Notes under the pieces: generated by a model
What the model saw: only the letters and a program-made list of their open reading frames with translations
What the model was told of the DNA's origin: nothing
Database searches by the model: none
Part shown: positions 33,266-45,185 of the stretch, in pieces
How positions within the stretch are numbered: the stretch's first letter is position 1
Layout: each line of letters opens with the position of its first letter
DNA from: Aedes albopictus
Taxonomy: Eukaryota; Arthropoda; Insecta; Diptera; Culicidae
Direction of reading: 5' to 3'
Assembly (NCBI RefSeq): GCF_035046485.1
Contig: NC_085137.1
Coordinates: 135,784,703-135,848,702 of the forward strand
DNA length: 64,000 nt
Translations under genes and position numbers: made by a program

Positions 33266-35780
33266 GTAAGTACTCCTCTGGTGGTCTCTGATCTATATTT
33301 TTTTCTTTTGCAATCCGTTTCTTTTCTTTAACTACTTTTATTATGATGATACAGCAGGTTCTATCGACAGCACTCAGCTTGATTATTTTGGTATAATGAG
33401 GAAATCGAATCCCGCTGTGGCGGTGGGGTATGAATGCCTAGGTAAGAAAATATGCTTGATAATCAAATAGCAGTAATAATATTTATCAGGTAGTTGTTGA
33501 ACAACGTATTTAAAAAATCCTATCGTGATAAGCAGCAATATTTCACCCTCACGTGCGCTATAATTTACGCGAAATACACTACTTAATAAAATGTTAAGAT
33601 CATATGTGAGTATTTTGGCAAGAGTTAAGGTTGAAGAAGGCGCCATTGATATAATTGTAATAACAAAAAAAAGCAAAAGCAGTTTTCTCAACTGAATTTT
33701 TTACAAGGAAAATATATTCACTGTTTTGCAGGTGGAGAGTACAGTGAATACATTTTCAATGGAAACATTCCAGTTTTAAACGAGAAAACTGCTTTCGCAT
33801 TTTCAACGATGACGATTATATCAATCCATTATCACTTTACGTTGTGAATGACAATGTTTAAATGCTTAGATGCAATTAAATTATTTTCATTTGCTTAAGG
33901 CTTTTTACGGCATCATCAGCATCGGCAGCCATGTTGGATATGTGGCTCGAAATTTCAAAGTGATAATTCTCGGCCACTAAAGCGAATAGTCGTACGCAAA
34001 AGTATCATCCTATTTGCTCACTCGTAGGGATTGCGATGATACTTTTTCTGCTGCGTGACTGCAAGATTGACAGTTTTTTATCACTTCAAAAACGCGAGGC
34101 AAACAATCATTGAAAAGCAAAAAGTCAATGATTCGTATGAGAGATTGGTGATGCATCATGACACCTTAATTGCGCTTTATTGTTAAATTGACGCTTTTAC
34201 CATTAGAAGGAATAAATGTGTTGAAATTGCATAAATTTTAATAAAATTTTGAAATTTTTGAAATACAGTAACGCTTAAAGTATTTTGAAAGGTAGTGTAG
34301 TAAATATGTTAATCGAAACAATCGACAGTTTCATTCGCTATTCCAACACTGTGTTCGACTTGTTCATAAATCCATGCAAAAACATCAAATTTAATATCCG
34401 TTTCGATAAAGAACTTTTCTCTTTCTCTGTTACCAGTCAGTGTAAACAGATTAACCGAATGACAAATTTGTCAAAATCATGCACTCTCCCCCGTTTACAA
34501 GCAGTTTACCATTGGACAAGGTTGGAAGCGGTAACTATCATCCTTCATTTACCCCAACTCTAAATGAAGGAACACTAATAAGCAACCCAGCCCCATTGTC
34601 AAGTTTGGTTGCGATTATTATTAGGTTGGTCGCCATAAAAAGTATTGTACTCATTTGCTGCTGCTTTTAAGATATTATACTCAATGTTTCGATAGTTCCT
34701 TTAGATGAACCATTTGCCAAATTTTCTTTGTGTTCGCCGCTAGAAAAACGACTCTATCGTTCGGCTAGGACTGGGTTAGTATGAGGGGAAGACTTGTGTC
34801 TTCTTTTGGTGCAAATTGAAAACTTCGCAACGTGATTTCTCTATTCAAATTGTTTTTGGAAGGCAGGGGTTTGCAACGGTATTGAAATAAAGTCTGCATA
34901 CCTCTACATATTTTTTTTCTGTTTTATAAAATACCCTGTCAAAAGTAATACCGTAAAATAGGGTATCTTGAATAGTGCAGGATGCATTGTATAATCACTT
35001 TATATTATGTGATTCCCAACTGATTGAATCAGTTAAAAACCCCTGATTAATCCACCTGGTGGTGATAGCGCCTTTCTCGTCGAATATGTACTCATGATGT
35101 CGACGTAAGCCGAAGTGTTCCTGAATCCTGAGATTGCTTTATTGAGAAAAGCAAGAATTTTATCAAAGCCATTATCGAATATAAAAACTTATTGATGACG
35201 CATATTCCGACGTTATGTTCAACGTATAGGCAGAGCTTAAAAATATCAGAGCTCTCAGTTGACTGCTTGACCACCTTTACTGTCATTGGAGGCCAATCAA
35301 TATGCAGACGATGATTACAAGCTAAGATATAACCTTTTTCACAACCACAGATCACTTTGGGGTCGGCGACAAAGTTTTTTCTGTACACTTCAGGCTATAT
35401 TTTATTATCGCTGATTACAAGATCCATGTAAAATTGAACAAAAAAAAGCAAGCAAGTGAAATTTCCCAAACTAAATCCCAATAAAATTTCAACCACATTA
35501 CAGAGCGCGAGGGCGCAACCAGTCACATCAGAATTTTGTGTAATAACTTTAGACGCAAAAGGGGATTGAAAAAAAAAAAAAATGTTCAGGGTTGTTGCGA
35601 TTAAATTTTAATTTTCCCATACAACGTTGACTGTAAGGATGAGTAGGAATCTGAAATGGTGTGATTTGATGAGTTCTGAGATCACTTAAGTTTTGTCATG
35701 ATGAAGAGAACAATTACACATATCTATCGCTTGCTATGATTTTGCTCACTTTCGTAGTTCCGGCAAAGCACCCAAAGTTG
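33266..35780. other. TE-poor intronic DNA
   Basis: AT-rich, without recognisable elements or coding segments. Short frames at 33383, 34285, 34479 and 35092 lack domain or composition support. Most likely the nompC intron after the ankyrin exon. Confidence 0.5.
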
Positions 35781-35799
35781 GTTCTGTAATACTGCTGGT

Positions 35800-36476
35800 A
35801 GTCTCTAATGTGGTTTGAACCTATTTCTTGCTAACCGGTAATCAGGTTATCAAAAAAGCCGCGATTTGACGTGTGGTTTTCCCTAATGTGGTCTGAGATT
35901 TTTTTTGTTAACCGTTCATCAAATTACCTAAAAAGCTGCGATTTGATGTGTCACATGCATGGGTTTGGTTCTCTTTTACATTTGACCACTTCCGGCGGGA
36001 CAACTGCAACCGATTCCGGAACACTACCGGTAGTTTCTAATGTAGTCTGGTTCTATTTTCTTGCTAATCGTTCATCGGGTTTTCGAAAAAGCCGCAATTT
36101 GATGTGTTGCATGCATTACTTTGGTTCACTTATGTATTTGGCCACTTCCGGCGGGACACTCGGAATCGATTCCGGAACACCACCGGTTCAGATATGGTCT
36201 AAGACTCTTTTCCTGCTTACCGTTCATCAGGTTATCAGAAAAGCCGCAATTTGGTGTCTCGCATGCATGGGTTTGGTTCACTTTTGTATTTGGCCAATTC
36301 CGGCGCGACACTCGGAACCGGTTCCGGAACATTACCTGTAGTTTCTAATGTGGTGTGAGCCTATTTTCTTGCTAACCGTTTATCTGGTTATCGAGAAAGC
36401 CGCGATTTAATGTGTCGCGTGCATAGGTTTGCTCCACTTTAATATTTGGCCACTTCCGGCGGGACACCCGGAACCG
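35800..36476. repeat. tandem satellite, unit about 155 bp
   Basis: Four or more diverged units containing CCACTTCCGGCGGGACACT, GGAAC(A/T)CTACCGGT, TTCTTGCTAACCGTTCATC and GATTTGATGTGTCGCATGCA. The array resumes at 37952-38225 after a retroposon insertion. Frames across it are artefacts. Confidence 0.85.
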
Positions 36477-37951
36477 AGATCGTAGTGGGCTGTAGAAGAA
36501 AACGGAAGCAAAAATTTGCTCCCGTCAAATTGTAGTTCGAAAAGTGAAAATTCAAATTGTAACAATACCAGCAAAACCAGTGATTATGAAGAAAAATTGT
36601 GGAACCCGTTCAATGATGTCTGGTAGTGGAACCGAGCGAAAGAAGTTGTGGATTCCCCGGTATCGTTTTTCTGAAGACCTGGCCTGGCGAAAATGGAGAA
36701 AAGCATCGATGGAGGTTATGCATAAAAGCAGCAGCGTCGACCGCTTCGACCCGTAGCCGAATTGGATTATTATGTTTCCAGTTCAAAACCGAATTAGCGA
36801 CATTTTTTCTTTGACTTCCGCTGCTTTTGCCTTGCGTTAAACACAATGTCGGAAGTGGGGCGCTGTATTGTACACCTTGTGCGCTATACAGCGCCCCACT
36901 TCCGACATTGTGTTTAACGCAAGGTAAAAGCAGCGGAAGTCAAAGAAAAAATGTCGCTAATTCGGTTTTGAACTGGAAACATAATACCAACATTGAGAAG
37001 GCAGTAATCAGACGATTCCATGGATACATTTCCCGGGTGAGCGAATTCCAGTTGAAAGCTTAAATATTTTGGGTTGGGGTTGTGCTGCTTTTGTTTTATA
37101 TTTGTGGTTCGGTGCGCGGAAATAGTTTAGGTGGAGCTACTTCGGATGGGAGTGCATTCTGGCGTGTTGTTTTTCTTCGTATAGCTCTTTGCGTGCGGAC
37201 GGTATGGACTTATTCATTGATGAACGGAGATCACTCGGTCCTGGAGTTTTGGCACTGGAGTGGGGCCGTTTCCAATCTTGTATGAAAAGAAAAAGTGGAT
37301 TTGACGTTTTGTTCATCCTGGCCCTAGGTCAACCACTTCCCCTGGCCTATTTCGATCGGTATGCAACAAGAAAGGGTAGGGTGATGCATGGTTCATTGAA
37401 GAGTGGTGAATGTGTAATGAGTGGTACCGCTAATGTTTTGATTTACGAGTGTAATCGTCAGCGTCATAGACTCGCAGTTATGGTTCTAAGTAATTTGTCG
37501 GTTTATAATACAGGGTATTTAATCCAGTCGGGGAAGGGATCGTTATATTTTCTTCTCGTTTCAGAGAGCGAGCAATGGCGCTTAAACCTAGGCTTTCGAG
37601 CCAGGACATGAGGGGTTAATACCATAAATACCTTTGTCCCATCCCACGAAGAAGAGGAGCCCCAACGGAGTGACATTAACTTTCTTAGCAACGTCACTCC
37701 CATCGTTTTTGCTTTACATTTATTACACATACGATACGGAGCGGCTGACGAGATGTCGCCGTTCCATAGTTCTGTTCAATTGTATTCAATAACGCTGCAC
37801 AGTAGGCCTGGCCGCTTCAATACTTGTAATACATCTCCGATGCCTTGCAAGTATTGATGATGACAAGAAAAATGGTAGAAGTAGTCGATTCCATCATTTT
37901 CCAGGATTCTTTCAATGAATGGCTGTGTATGTGTAGACTAGACTAGACTAG
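36477..37951 (+). mobile_element. retroposon with (TAGAC)n tail and 25-bp duplication
   Basis: Flanked by an identical 25-bp satellite segment (ACTTCCGGCGGGACACCCGG plus AACCG) at 36452-36476 and 37952-37976. The right end is a run of TAGAC units, a tandem 3' tail as in some LINEs. Internal frames (for example 37189-37611) match nothing I recognise, and no reverse transcriptase is present. It contains the hairpin at 36769-36985. Perhaps a LINE with a large internal deletion, or a non-autonomous relative. Confidence 0.75.
36769..36985. repeat. 217-bp near-perfect hairpin
   Basis: Two arms of about 100 bp, nearly identical in inverted orientation, around a 16-bp spacer at 36869-36884. The arms start ATTATGTTTCCAGTTC and meet at GGGGCGCTGTAT. 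It causes two opposed reading frames with the same C-terminal peptide (NSVLNWKHN). Confidence 0.92.
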
Positions 37952-38225
37952 ACTTCCGGCGGGACACCCGGAACCGGTTCTGGAATACTACCGGTTCAGA
38001 TATGGTCTGAGAGTATTTTCCTGCATACCGTTCATCAGGTTATGGAATATGCCGCGGTTTTATGTGTCGCATGCTTAGGGTTGTAGCATTTTCATATCTG
38101 GCCCCTTCCTGGGGTCCGGTCCGGAACACCTAAATGACCATAACTCCGGAACGGCTGGACCGATCCGAACCATTTTCAATAGGAAACAATAAGACCAGAT
38201 TCCGCGTCGAATGAACCGTCGGTCA
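37952..38225. repeat. continuation of the satellite tract
   Basis: One more diverged satellite unit, then GGAACGGCTGGACCGATCC and CGTCGAATGAACCGTCGGTC up to the TTAA at 38226. The sequence continues at 43277, so it was one repeat before the palindrome inserted. Confidence 0.75.
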
Positions 38226-38539
38226 TTAACCCTCCATCAGTCGCATCAAAAAAAGTTACACGAGCGGTCGCGTCGTGTACTCAGTACACGGCATACGCTT
38301 TCAATTATGGTTTATATGCTTTACTAGATACAATGTTGGTGTCTTCAGCAAAAATGTCCAGCTGGATAATGCGCGTCTGATAGTGGACATGTGGAACCGG
38401 TCAACACGATCTGGTCCTGTCCCGGGTGTCGGAATGGCCCTCGCGTTAACCTGTTTCGTGGACATTTCAGTTATGGCACCAAAACTAGGCATGCGACGGC
38501 TCTATCTTCATGATTTTCCATATCCATTATTTTGGTAAC

Positions 38540-39261
38540 TATGAAAATGACCAGTGACCTCCCTGGCCAACCCGTGGCCACCGGAATGTGCCCTGGAGGA
38601 ACCTGTTTCGAGGACATTTTGGCCATGACACCAAAACTAGGCATGCGACGGCTCTATCTTCATGATTTTTCATATCCATCATCTTAGTAACCATGAATAT
38701 GACCAGTGACCTCCCTGGCCAACCCGTGGCCACCGAAATGTGCCCTAGAGAAACCTGTTTCGAGGACATGTTGACCATGACACCAAAACTAGGCATGTGA
38801 CAGCTCTATCGTCATGATTTTCCATATCCATCATCTTAGTAACCATGAAAATGACCAGTGACCTCCCTGGCTAACCCTTGGCCACCGGAATGTGCCCTGG
38901 AGGAACCTGTGTCAAGGACATTTTGACCATGACACCAAAAATAGGCTTGCGACGGCTCTATCGTCATGATTTTCCATATCTAATATTTTAGTAACCATGA
39001 AAATGTCCAGTGACCTCCCTGGCCAACCCGTGGCCACCGGAATGTGCCCTGGAGGAACCTGTTTCGAGGACATTTTGACCATGACACCAAAACTAGGCTT
39101 GCGACGGCTTTATCTTCATTCATTATTTTAGTAACCATGAAAATGTCCAGTGACCTCCCTGGCTAACCCTTGGCCACCGGAATGTGCCCTGGAGGAACCT
39201 GTGTTCCTGCCAAAACTAGGCATGCGACGGCTCTAGCTTCATGATTTTCCATATCCATCAT
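38540..39261. repeat. left-arm tandem array, unit about 152 bp
   Basis: About five units, some truncated, with CCAGTGACCTCCCTGGCCAA, CGGAATGTGCCCTGGAGGAA, ACACCAAAACTAGGCATGCG and CTCTATCTTCATGATTTTCC. Same unit as the right array, opposite orientation. Confidence 0.9.
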
Positions 39262-41221
39262 CTAGGGTAAATCGCCAATTGTTACACACATTTCAAAGCA
39301 TTTCTTTTAATGATTTCTTCAGGAATTTCCCCTTTTTCATAGATTTTTGCTGTGATTCCTCTAGAAGTTTGCTTCAAATCCCTCCAGAAATTCCCTCTGG
39401 TACTTCACGTGGCATTTGTACATGAATTCTTCATGTGATTATTCCATGAATTCCTTTAGGAAGAATAGAATACTTTTGAAATATTTCCACCGAAATAATT
39501 TATCCGTGGGATGTATCACAAAATTTCGCCAGAAATTTCTCAAGAAATTTCTCTAGGGATTTATCAGAGTATTTCTTGAGCGAATATCTGCAGTTTTCTT
39601 CTAAGACTAGGCGGACTTGCCCCGGCGTTATAACTCGCAGTATCGCATGAAACCGAATTTGCTTCCACTGCTGTACGTAGCGAAAATAAACGTAGCGAAA
39701 ATTATAAGCATGACCGCCTCATACAGAGTAGGAACCGTGAGCGCTGGTATTTTCCACGATTACTTAGGGTAAATCGCCAATTATTGCACACCTTGGAAAC
39801 TCGCTAATTGTTGCACACTCCATGCTTTTCTTATAAGGTGTGCAACAATTGGCGAGTTTCCAAGGTATGCAATAATTGGCGATTTACCCTAAGTAACCGT
39901 GAAAAAGACCAGCGCTCACGGTTCCTACTCTGTATGAGGCGGTCATGCTTATAATTTTCGCTTATAGCATGGTGAATCCGTTAATTTGATACATATTTGC
40001 CTCCCAAAAGCGTTTTTGTATTGTATAAAAATATGTCCAATCTAGTTTTGTAATTCTCGAATAGAAAGAAATAAAAAATAGTTTTTTTTTCACGGAGCCG
40101 AAATTTTTTGTTTTGTGAATTTGGTTACCAACTGATTAGTATACAGTAGCCTCGATATTACGTAACTCAGTATAACGTAACTTTTACTTCGATATAACGT
40201 AACTTTTTTATGGTTCCAATGTTTTGCTATTTGAATAATAAGCGGAATAGTCTTTATGATATTACGCTCCTCCTGGAACCAAGTCTGCTAACCAGTTTAG
40301 CGTTATACGAACACTTTCGCAGTTATATGATAGTTTTCGGTGTCAGTAATTTTGTTTAACTGCTAACTGCAACAAGTTTACGTTTGTTTCACTTAACGAA
40401 TGAAATTGAGTAACTGCAACGCCTGACAGATGTCATAAAGCCATCAATTGACGTAAAATGAACGTAAACTTCATGCGACTGTTCATAGGCCAGAGGAACT
40501 TATTCTCCTAGCGTGAATGAGGATGAAGCATCAGTTACTTCTGCATTTCGTTATATGAAGATCCTGCTTTTTCTCTTCGTTTAATTCATCCACATTAATT
40601 CAATTCCTCCAGCCTATTAGGGCAAACATGGCACATCATTTTGACGTTTGGCGATGCGATAACTCCAAATGTGTTGAACTTACCGGACTTACAGGTAAAA
40701 AGCATTGCAGTTAAACCGTTTGCATCGACCGAACGTCTGCTGTACTTATTCTTGACATATCATTCCTACTGAAACATAGCCTTCCAACTCCAAAAGACAT
40801 GACAGTAGACAGCAGTGGAAGCAAATTCGGTTTCATGCGATACTGCGAGTTACAACGCCGGGGCAAGTCCGCCTAGTCTTAGAAGAACCCTGCAGAAAAT
40901 CGCTCAAGAAATTCTCTGATAAATCCCTAGAGAAATTTCTTGATTAATTTCTGGCGAAATTTTGTGATACATCCCACGGATGAATTATTTCGGTGCAAAT
41001 ATTTCAAAAGTATTCTATTCTTCCTAAAGGAATTCATGGAATAATCACATGAAGAATTCATGTACAAATGCCACGTGAAATACCAGAGGGAATTTCTGGA
41101 GGGATTCAAAGCAAACTTCTAGAGGAATCACAGCAAAAATCTATGAAAAAGGGGAAATTCCTGAAGAAATCATTAAAAGAAATGCTTTGAAATGTGTGTA
41201 ACAATTGGCGATTTACCCTAG
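39262..41221. mobile_element. central palindrome with TAGGGTAAATCGCCAATT ends
   Basis: Ends TAGGGTAAATCGCCAATTGT and its reverse complement. The arms hold low-complexity TTTCTCAGG-type DNA and a block with CTAAGACTAGGCGGACTTGC. The innermost palindrome (39693-39961) reuses the motif TAGGGTAAATCGCCAATT at 39765 and its inverse near 39891, so a related element seems to be inserted in it. 40145 onward starts like a pogo-type end (CAGTAGCCTCGATATTACG), without a visible partner. Confidence 0.8.
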
Positions 41222-42733
41222 ATGATGGATATGGAAAATCATGAAGCTAGAGTCGTCGCATGCCTAGTTTTGGCGTCAAAGCCAAAATGTCCACGAAACA
41301 GGTTCCTCCACGGCACATTCCGGTGGCCACGGGTTAGCCAGAGAGGTTACTGGTCATTTTCATGGTTACTAAAATAATAGATATGGAAAATCATGAAGAT
41401 AGAGCCGTCGCAAGCCTAGTTTTGATGTCATGGTCAAAATGTCCTCGAAACAGGTTCCTCCAGGGCACATTCCGGTGGCCACGGGTTGTCCAGGGAGGTC
41501 ACTGATCATTTTCATGGTTACTAAAATAATAGATATGGAAAATCATGAAGATAGAGCCGTCGCAAGCCTATTTTTGGTGTCATGGTCAAAATGTCCTCGA
41601 CACAGGTTCCTCCAGGGCACATTCCGGTGGCCAAGGGTTAGCCAGGGAGGTCACTGGCCATTTTCATGGTTACTAAGCTGATGGATATGGAAAATCATGA
41701 CGATAGAGCTGTCACATGCCTTGGTTTGGTGTCATGGTCAACATGTCCTCGAAACAGGTTCCTCTAAGGCACATTCCGGTGGCCACGGGTTGGCCAGGGA
41801 GGTCACTGGTCATTTTCATGGTTACTAAGATGATGGATATGAAAAATCATGAAGATAGAGCCGTCGCATGCCTAGTTTTTGTATCATGGTCAAAATGTCC
41901 TCGAAACAGATTCCTCCAGGGCACATTCCGATGGCCACGGGTTGTCCAGGAAGGTCACTGGTCATTTTCATGGTTACTAAAATAATGGATATGGAAAATC
42001 ATGAAGATAGAGCCGTCGCATGCCTAGTTTTGGTGTCATGGTCAAAATGTCCTCGAAACAGGTTCCTCCAGGGCACATTCCGGTGGCCACGGGTTGGCCA
42101 GTGAGGTCACTGGTCATATTCATGGTTACTAAGATGATGTTTATGAAAAATCATGACAATAAAGCCGTCGCATGCCTAGTTTTGGTGTCATGGTCAAAAT
42201 GTCCTCGAAACAGGTTCCTCCAGGGCACATTCCGGTGGCCACGGGTTGGCCAGGGAGGTCACTGGTCATATTCATGGTTACTAAAATAATGGATATGGAA
42301 AATCATGACGATAGAGCCGTCGCATGCCTAGTTTTGGTGTCATGGTCAAAATGTCCTCGAAACAGGTTCCTCCAGGGCACATTCCGGTGGCCACGGGTTG
42401 GCCAGGGAGGTCACTGGTCATATTCATGGCTACTAAGATGATGGTTATGAAAAATCATGACGATAGAGCCGTCGCATGCCTAGTTTTGGTGTCATGGTCA
42501 AAATGTCCTCGAAACAGGTTCCTTCAGGGCACATTCCGGTGGCCACGGGTTGGCCAGGGAGGTCACTGGTCATATTCATGGTTACTAAGATAATGGTTAT
42601 GAAAAATCATGACGATAGAACCGTCGCATGCCTAGTTTTGGTGTCATGGCCAAAATGTCCTCGAAACAGGTTCCTCCAGGGCACATTCCGGTGGCCACGG
42701 GTTGGCCAGGGAGGTCACTGGTCATTTTCATAG
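41222..42733. repeat. right-arm tandem array, unit about 152 bp
   Basis: About ten units in opposite orientation to the left array, the last several nearly identical. Because 152 is not a multiple of three, the overlapping 89-residue frames (MPSFGVMVKMSSKQVPPGHI…) repeat in each unit and are artefacts. Confidence 0.92.
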
Positions 42734-43276
42734 TTACCAAAATAATGGATATGGAAAATCATGAAGATAGAGCCGTCGCATGCCTAGTTTTGGTGCCATA
42801 ACTGAAATGTCCACGAAACAGGTTCCCGCGAGGGCTATTCCGACACCCGGGACAGGACCAGATCGTGTTGACCGGTTCCACATGTCCACTATCAGACGCG
42901 CATTATCCAGCTGGACATTTTTGCTGAAGACACCAACATTGTATCTAGTAAAGCATATAAACCATAATTGAAAGCGTATGCCGTGTACTGAGTACACGAC
43001 GCGACCGCTCGTGTAACGGTCTGGTTCACAAAAAAGTTACACCATCGGTCGCGCCGGTGTACTGAGTACACATTCAAAATGTGAGGTTAGAATTACGTAT
43101 TTTTCGAGTACTTTCCGTGCATTTTTTCATTTTTTTTCTGCCTTACTAATAAGAAGAAGAGTGGATCTTGGAATAGGACCAACACCAGGTTCAATTTGGT
43201 GCGAATTTCGATTATTTTTTTGCATTTTTCTGAGATGCGTGTACTCAGTACACGCAAGCGACTGATGGTGGGTTAA

Positions 43277-43500
43277 AATCGGTTGAGGTTTACTGCCAAA
43301 AAGTGATGTTAGTTTTTTGTACACACACATACACACATACATACACACACACATACATACACACATACATCACCTCATTTCGTCGAGCTGAGTTAATTGG
43401 TATATGTGACTCGACCCTCCGGGCCTTCTATCAAAAAGTCATTTTTGGAGTGAACATTTAGCCTTTCCAGTACACTTAGTGTACGAGAAAGGCAAAAAGG
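43277..43500. repeat. right half of the split repeat, with CA/CATA microsatellite
   Basis: Continues the sequence interrupted at 38225 (AATCGGTTGAGGTTTACTGC), then a CA/CATA tract at 43320-43372 and TCGTCGAGCTGAGTTAATTG. No gene. Confidence 0.7.
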
Positions 43501-43526
43501 CATACGTATATCAAAACTATATATAT

Positions 43527-43731
43527 AATCGGTTTTCGTGCACATGAAGAGTATGGATCAAGGCATCTCCTGAATTTTTCCCAGGTAGAAAACGTTTTTC
43601 GTTTTTGCAAAAACCATTTTTTGTGAAATTTTGTTTAAAAATGGTTTCTGCAAAAACTAAAAACATTTTCCATCTGAAAAAAAAATCAGGAGATACCTTG
43701 ATCCATATTCTACATGTGCACAAAACCGATT
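43527..43731. mobile_element. small palindromic MITE
   Basis: Inverted arms starting AATCGGTTTTCGTGCACATG and sharing GGATCAAGG(C/T)ATCTCCTGA; the A/T-rich centre is also loosely palindromic. Target duplication not clear. Confidence 0.8.
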
Positions 43732-43927
43732 TTGAAAATATTGCTTCGTTATTTCATAAAAAATCAAAAACCAAAATGTGAGGAAATGGATCCAGTTTCG
43801 CCTTAAACATAAATCCTCCCCGTTAAGGAAGCCGATATGCATCATACTGGTGATGACACATAGTGCATCGTGTGAAAAACCTCGTCCGAACCTACTCTAC
43901 AGGATTTTGCAATGTTTTGGAGGTTTA

Positions 43928-44357
43928 GGCTTTCTCAGTCTAGGGAATCCAAACGATTAAATTGGCATTGCCCGACGTTTCGGCTTAAAAACAAATAGAG
44001 AACAGTTTTACAATTAGGGACATGTACAAGATTATTTTTACATTTAAGGAACCTACGCTGTCTATCGATTTTTGTTATGTTTTATAACTAGTGCCACAGT
44101 TTCTTTTGGAGCTTCTTGTAGCATTTCTACACCTGTAATATGGGATTTAGTTTTATTGTTTTTGTAGGGAGTTTTCTGAGTAGACTTACATATGGATTTT
44201 AGGCGAATTTTTGCGATAATTTTGGAAGGGACGCAGACACTGCCCTAATTGTAAAACTGTTCTCTCTTAGTTTACCCTTGAAAAGGGCCAAATAAATTTG
44301 GCCGAAACGTCGGGCAATGCCAATTTAATCGTTTGTATTTCCTAGTCTGAGAAAGCC
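43928..44357. mobile_element. MITE with GGCTTTCTCAG ends
   Basis: Inverted arms share GGCTTTCTCAG, AAACGATTAAATTGGCATTG, CCCGACGTTTCGGC and GAACAGTTTTACAATTAGGG, with about 180 bp of non-inverted centre. No clear duplication. Confidence 0.8.
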
Positions 44358-44620
44358 AAAACCTGCAATACATTGAACTTCCAGTCGAAAATCTTACCCA
44401 AAAGGATTTTGCAATTTTAATCATTTTCTCTTCGCCCGTCTCAGTCCCAAGCGGTTCTACGAAAATAGGCTAAGAACTTGGTACATAACGTAGGATGAGA
44501 CCTGTGTTAGGACGTGTGGCAGTTCGGAGCTAGGATACCATATTGAGAGCAAATCTACATATTTCAAGCAGCTTCAATAACTGCCATTTATTGAAAGTTA
44601 GTAGGTAAATAATCTATCTA
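44358..44620. other. non-coding spacer
   Basis: No features recognised. It ends in TCTATCTA units just before the Helitron. Confidence 0.35.
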
Positions 44621-44879
44621 TCTATATAAATAAAAATGGAATGGTGTTTAAATGTCACGAATAGGCTCGGGAACGGGCCAACGGATTTAAACCATTCTTT
44701 CAGTGTTTCATTCGTGCAGGGCTCCGACGTGCTCGTACGAAAAATAAATTAGGAATATCGACCGGGAACGCACCGAAAACGAGAAAGTTTGAAATTCCAT
44801 TTTGCGGAGCATTTTTCTACAGAACTGCATGTCAAAAAACACAGTAGGCAGGCAGAACGACGTTTGCCGGATCAGCTAG
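44621..44879 (+). mobile_element. non-autonomous Helitron
   Basis: Starts TCTATATAAATAAAAATGGA and ends GCCGGATCAGCTAG followed by T. It has the canonical Helitron 5' TC and 3' CTAG, with an imperfect hairpin (GGCAGAACG…CGTTTGCC) about 10 bp before the end and no target duplication. About 260 bp; no Rep/helicase. The start may be 8 bp earlier, in the TCTA run. Confidence 0.85.
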
Positions 44880-45185
44880 TAACATATGAGGTGATATGAG
44901 CATGAGCATGAGCATAGATGACCGTACAATTCGTAGTTGCTACTCCGTGATTGACCAGAGCAATCGAAATTGCACAAGGAACCAACAAACGGAGCTTGGG
45001 AGTAACTACCGCTCTCAATGTGCACAGTTCGAGAATTCCAAATTTTATTAGTCAATAACGGCGCCGGCCACGTCCATGCGATCATCGAGGAAGGGAAGGA
45101 ATGTTAGTGTGACGTACGTTGCTACTAGAGACCGAGATCACCTCATCTTCCACACGACTGTCACGGGAAGGAATTTTTGTTAGTG
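44880..45185 (-). mobile_element. LINE 3' end with ATGCTC tail
   Basis: Begins on the plus strand with GAGCAT units, then GACCGTACAATTCGTAGTTG and CGGCCACGTCCATGCG. Read on the minus strand this is a 3' end with a tandem ATGCTC tail, related to 11085-11446 and 16254-17045. Coding part absent. Confidence 0.6.

Larger units (their letters stand above)
38230..43272. mobile_element. 5-kb TTAA-bounded nested palindrome (piggyBac type)
   Basis: Terminal inverted repeats CCCTCCATCAGTCGC and GCGACTGATGGTGGG next to TTAA at 38226-38229 and 43273-43276. Inside these, inverted arms contain GTGTACTCAGTACAC palindromes (at least four copies), a block shared between about 38248-38540 and 42720-43015, and inverted tandem arrays. 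The centre is another palindrome (39262-41221) that itself contains a third (39693-39961). No transposase frame. The arms are unequal: about five array units left and ten right. Confidence 0.88.

Noticed and set aside
35871..36348. Plus-strand frames of 75-156 residues with repeating phrases
   Set aside because: They are translations of the 155-bp satellite.
41430..42733. Series of overlapping 78-89 residue frames (MPSFGVMVKMSSKQVPPGHI type)
   Set aside because: They repeat once per 152-bp tandem unit and are read from satellite DNA.
43320..43372. CA-rich tract as a CRISPR-like or regulatory array
   Set aside because: It is a simple CA/CATA microsatellite within a dispersed repeat.
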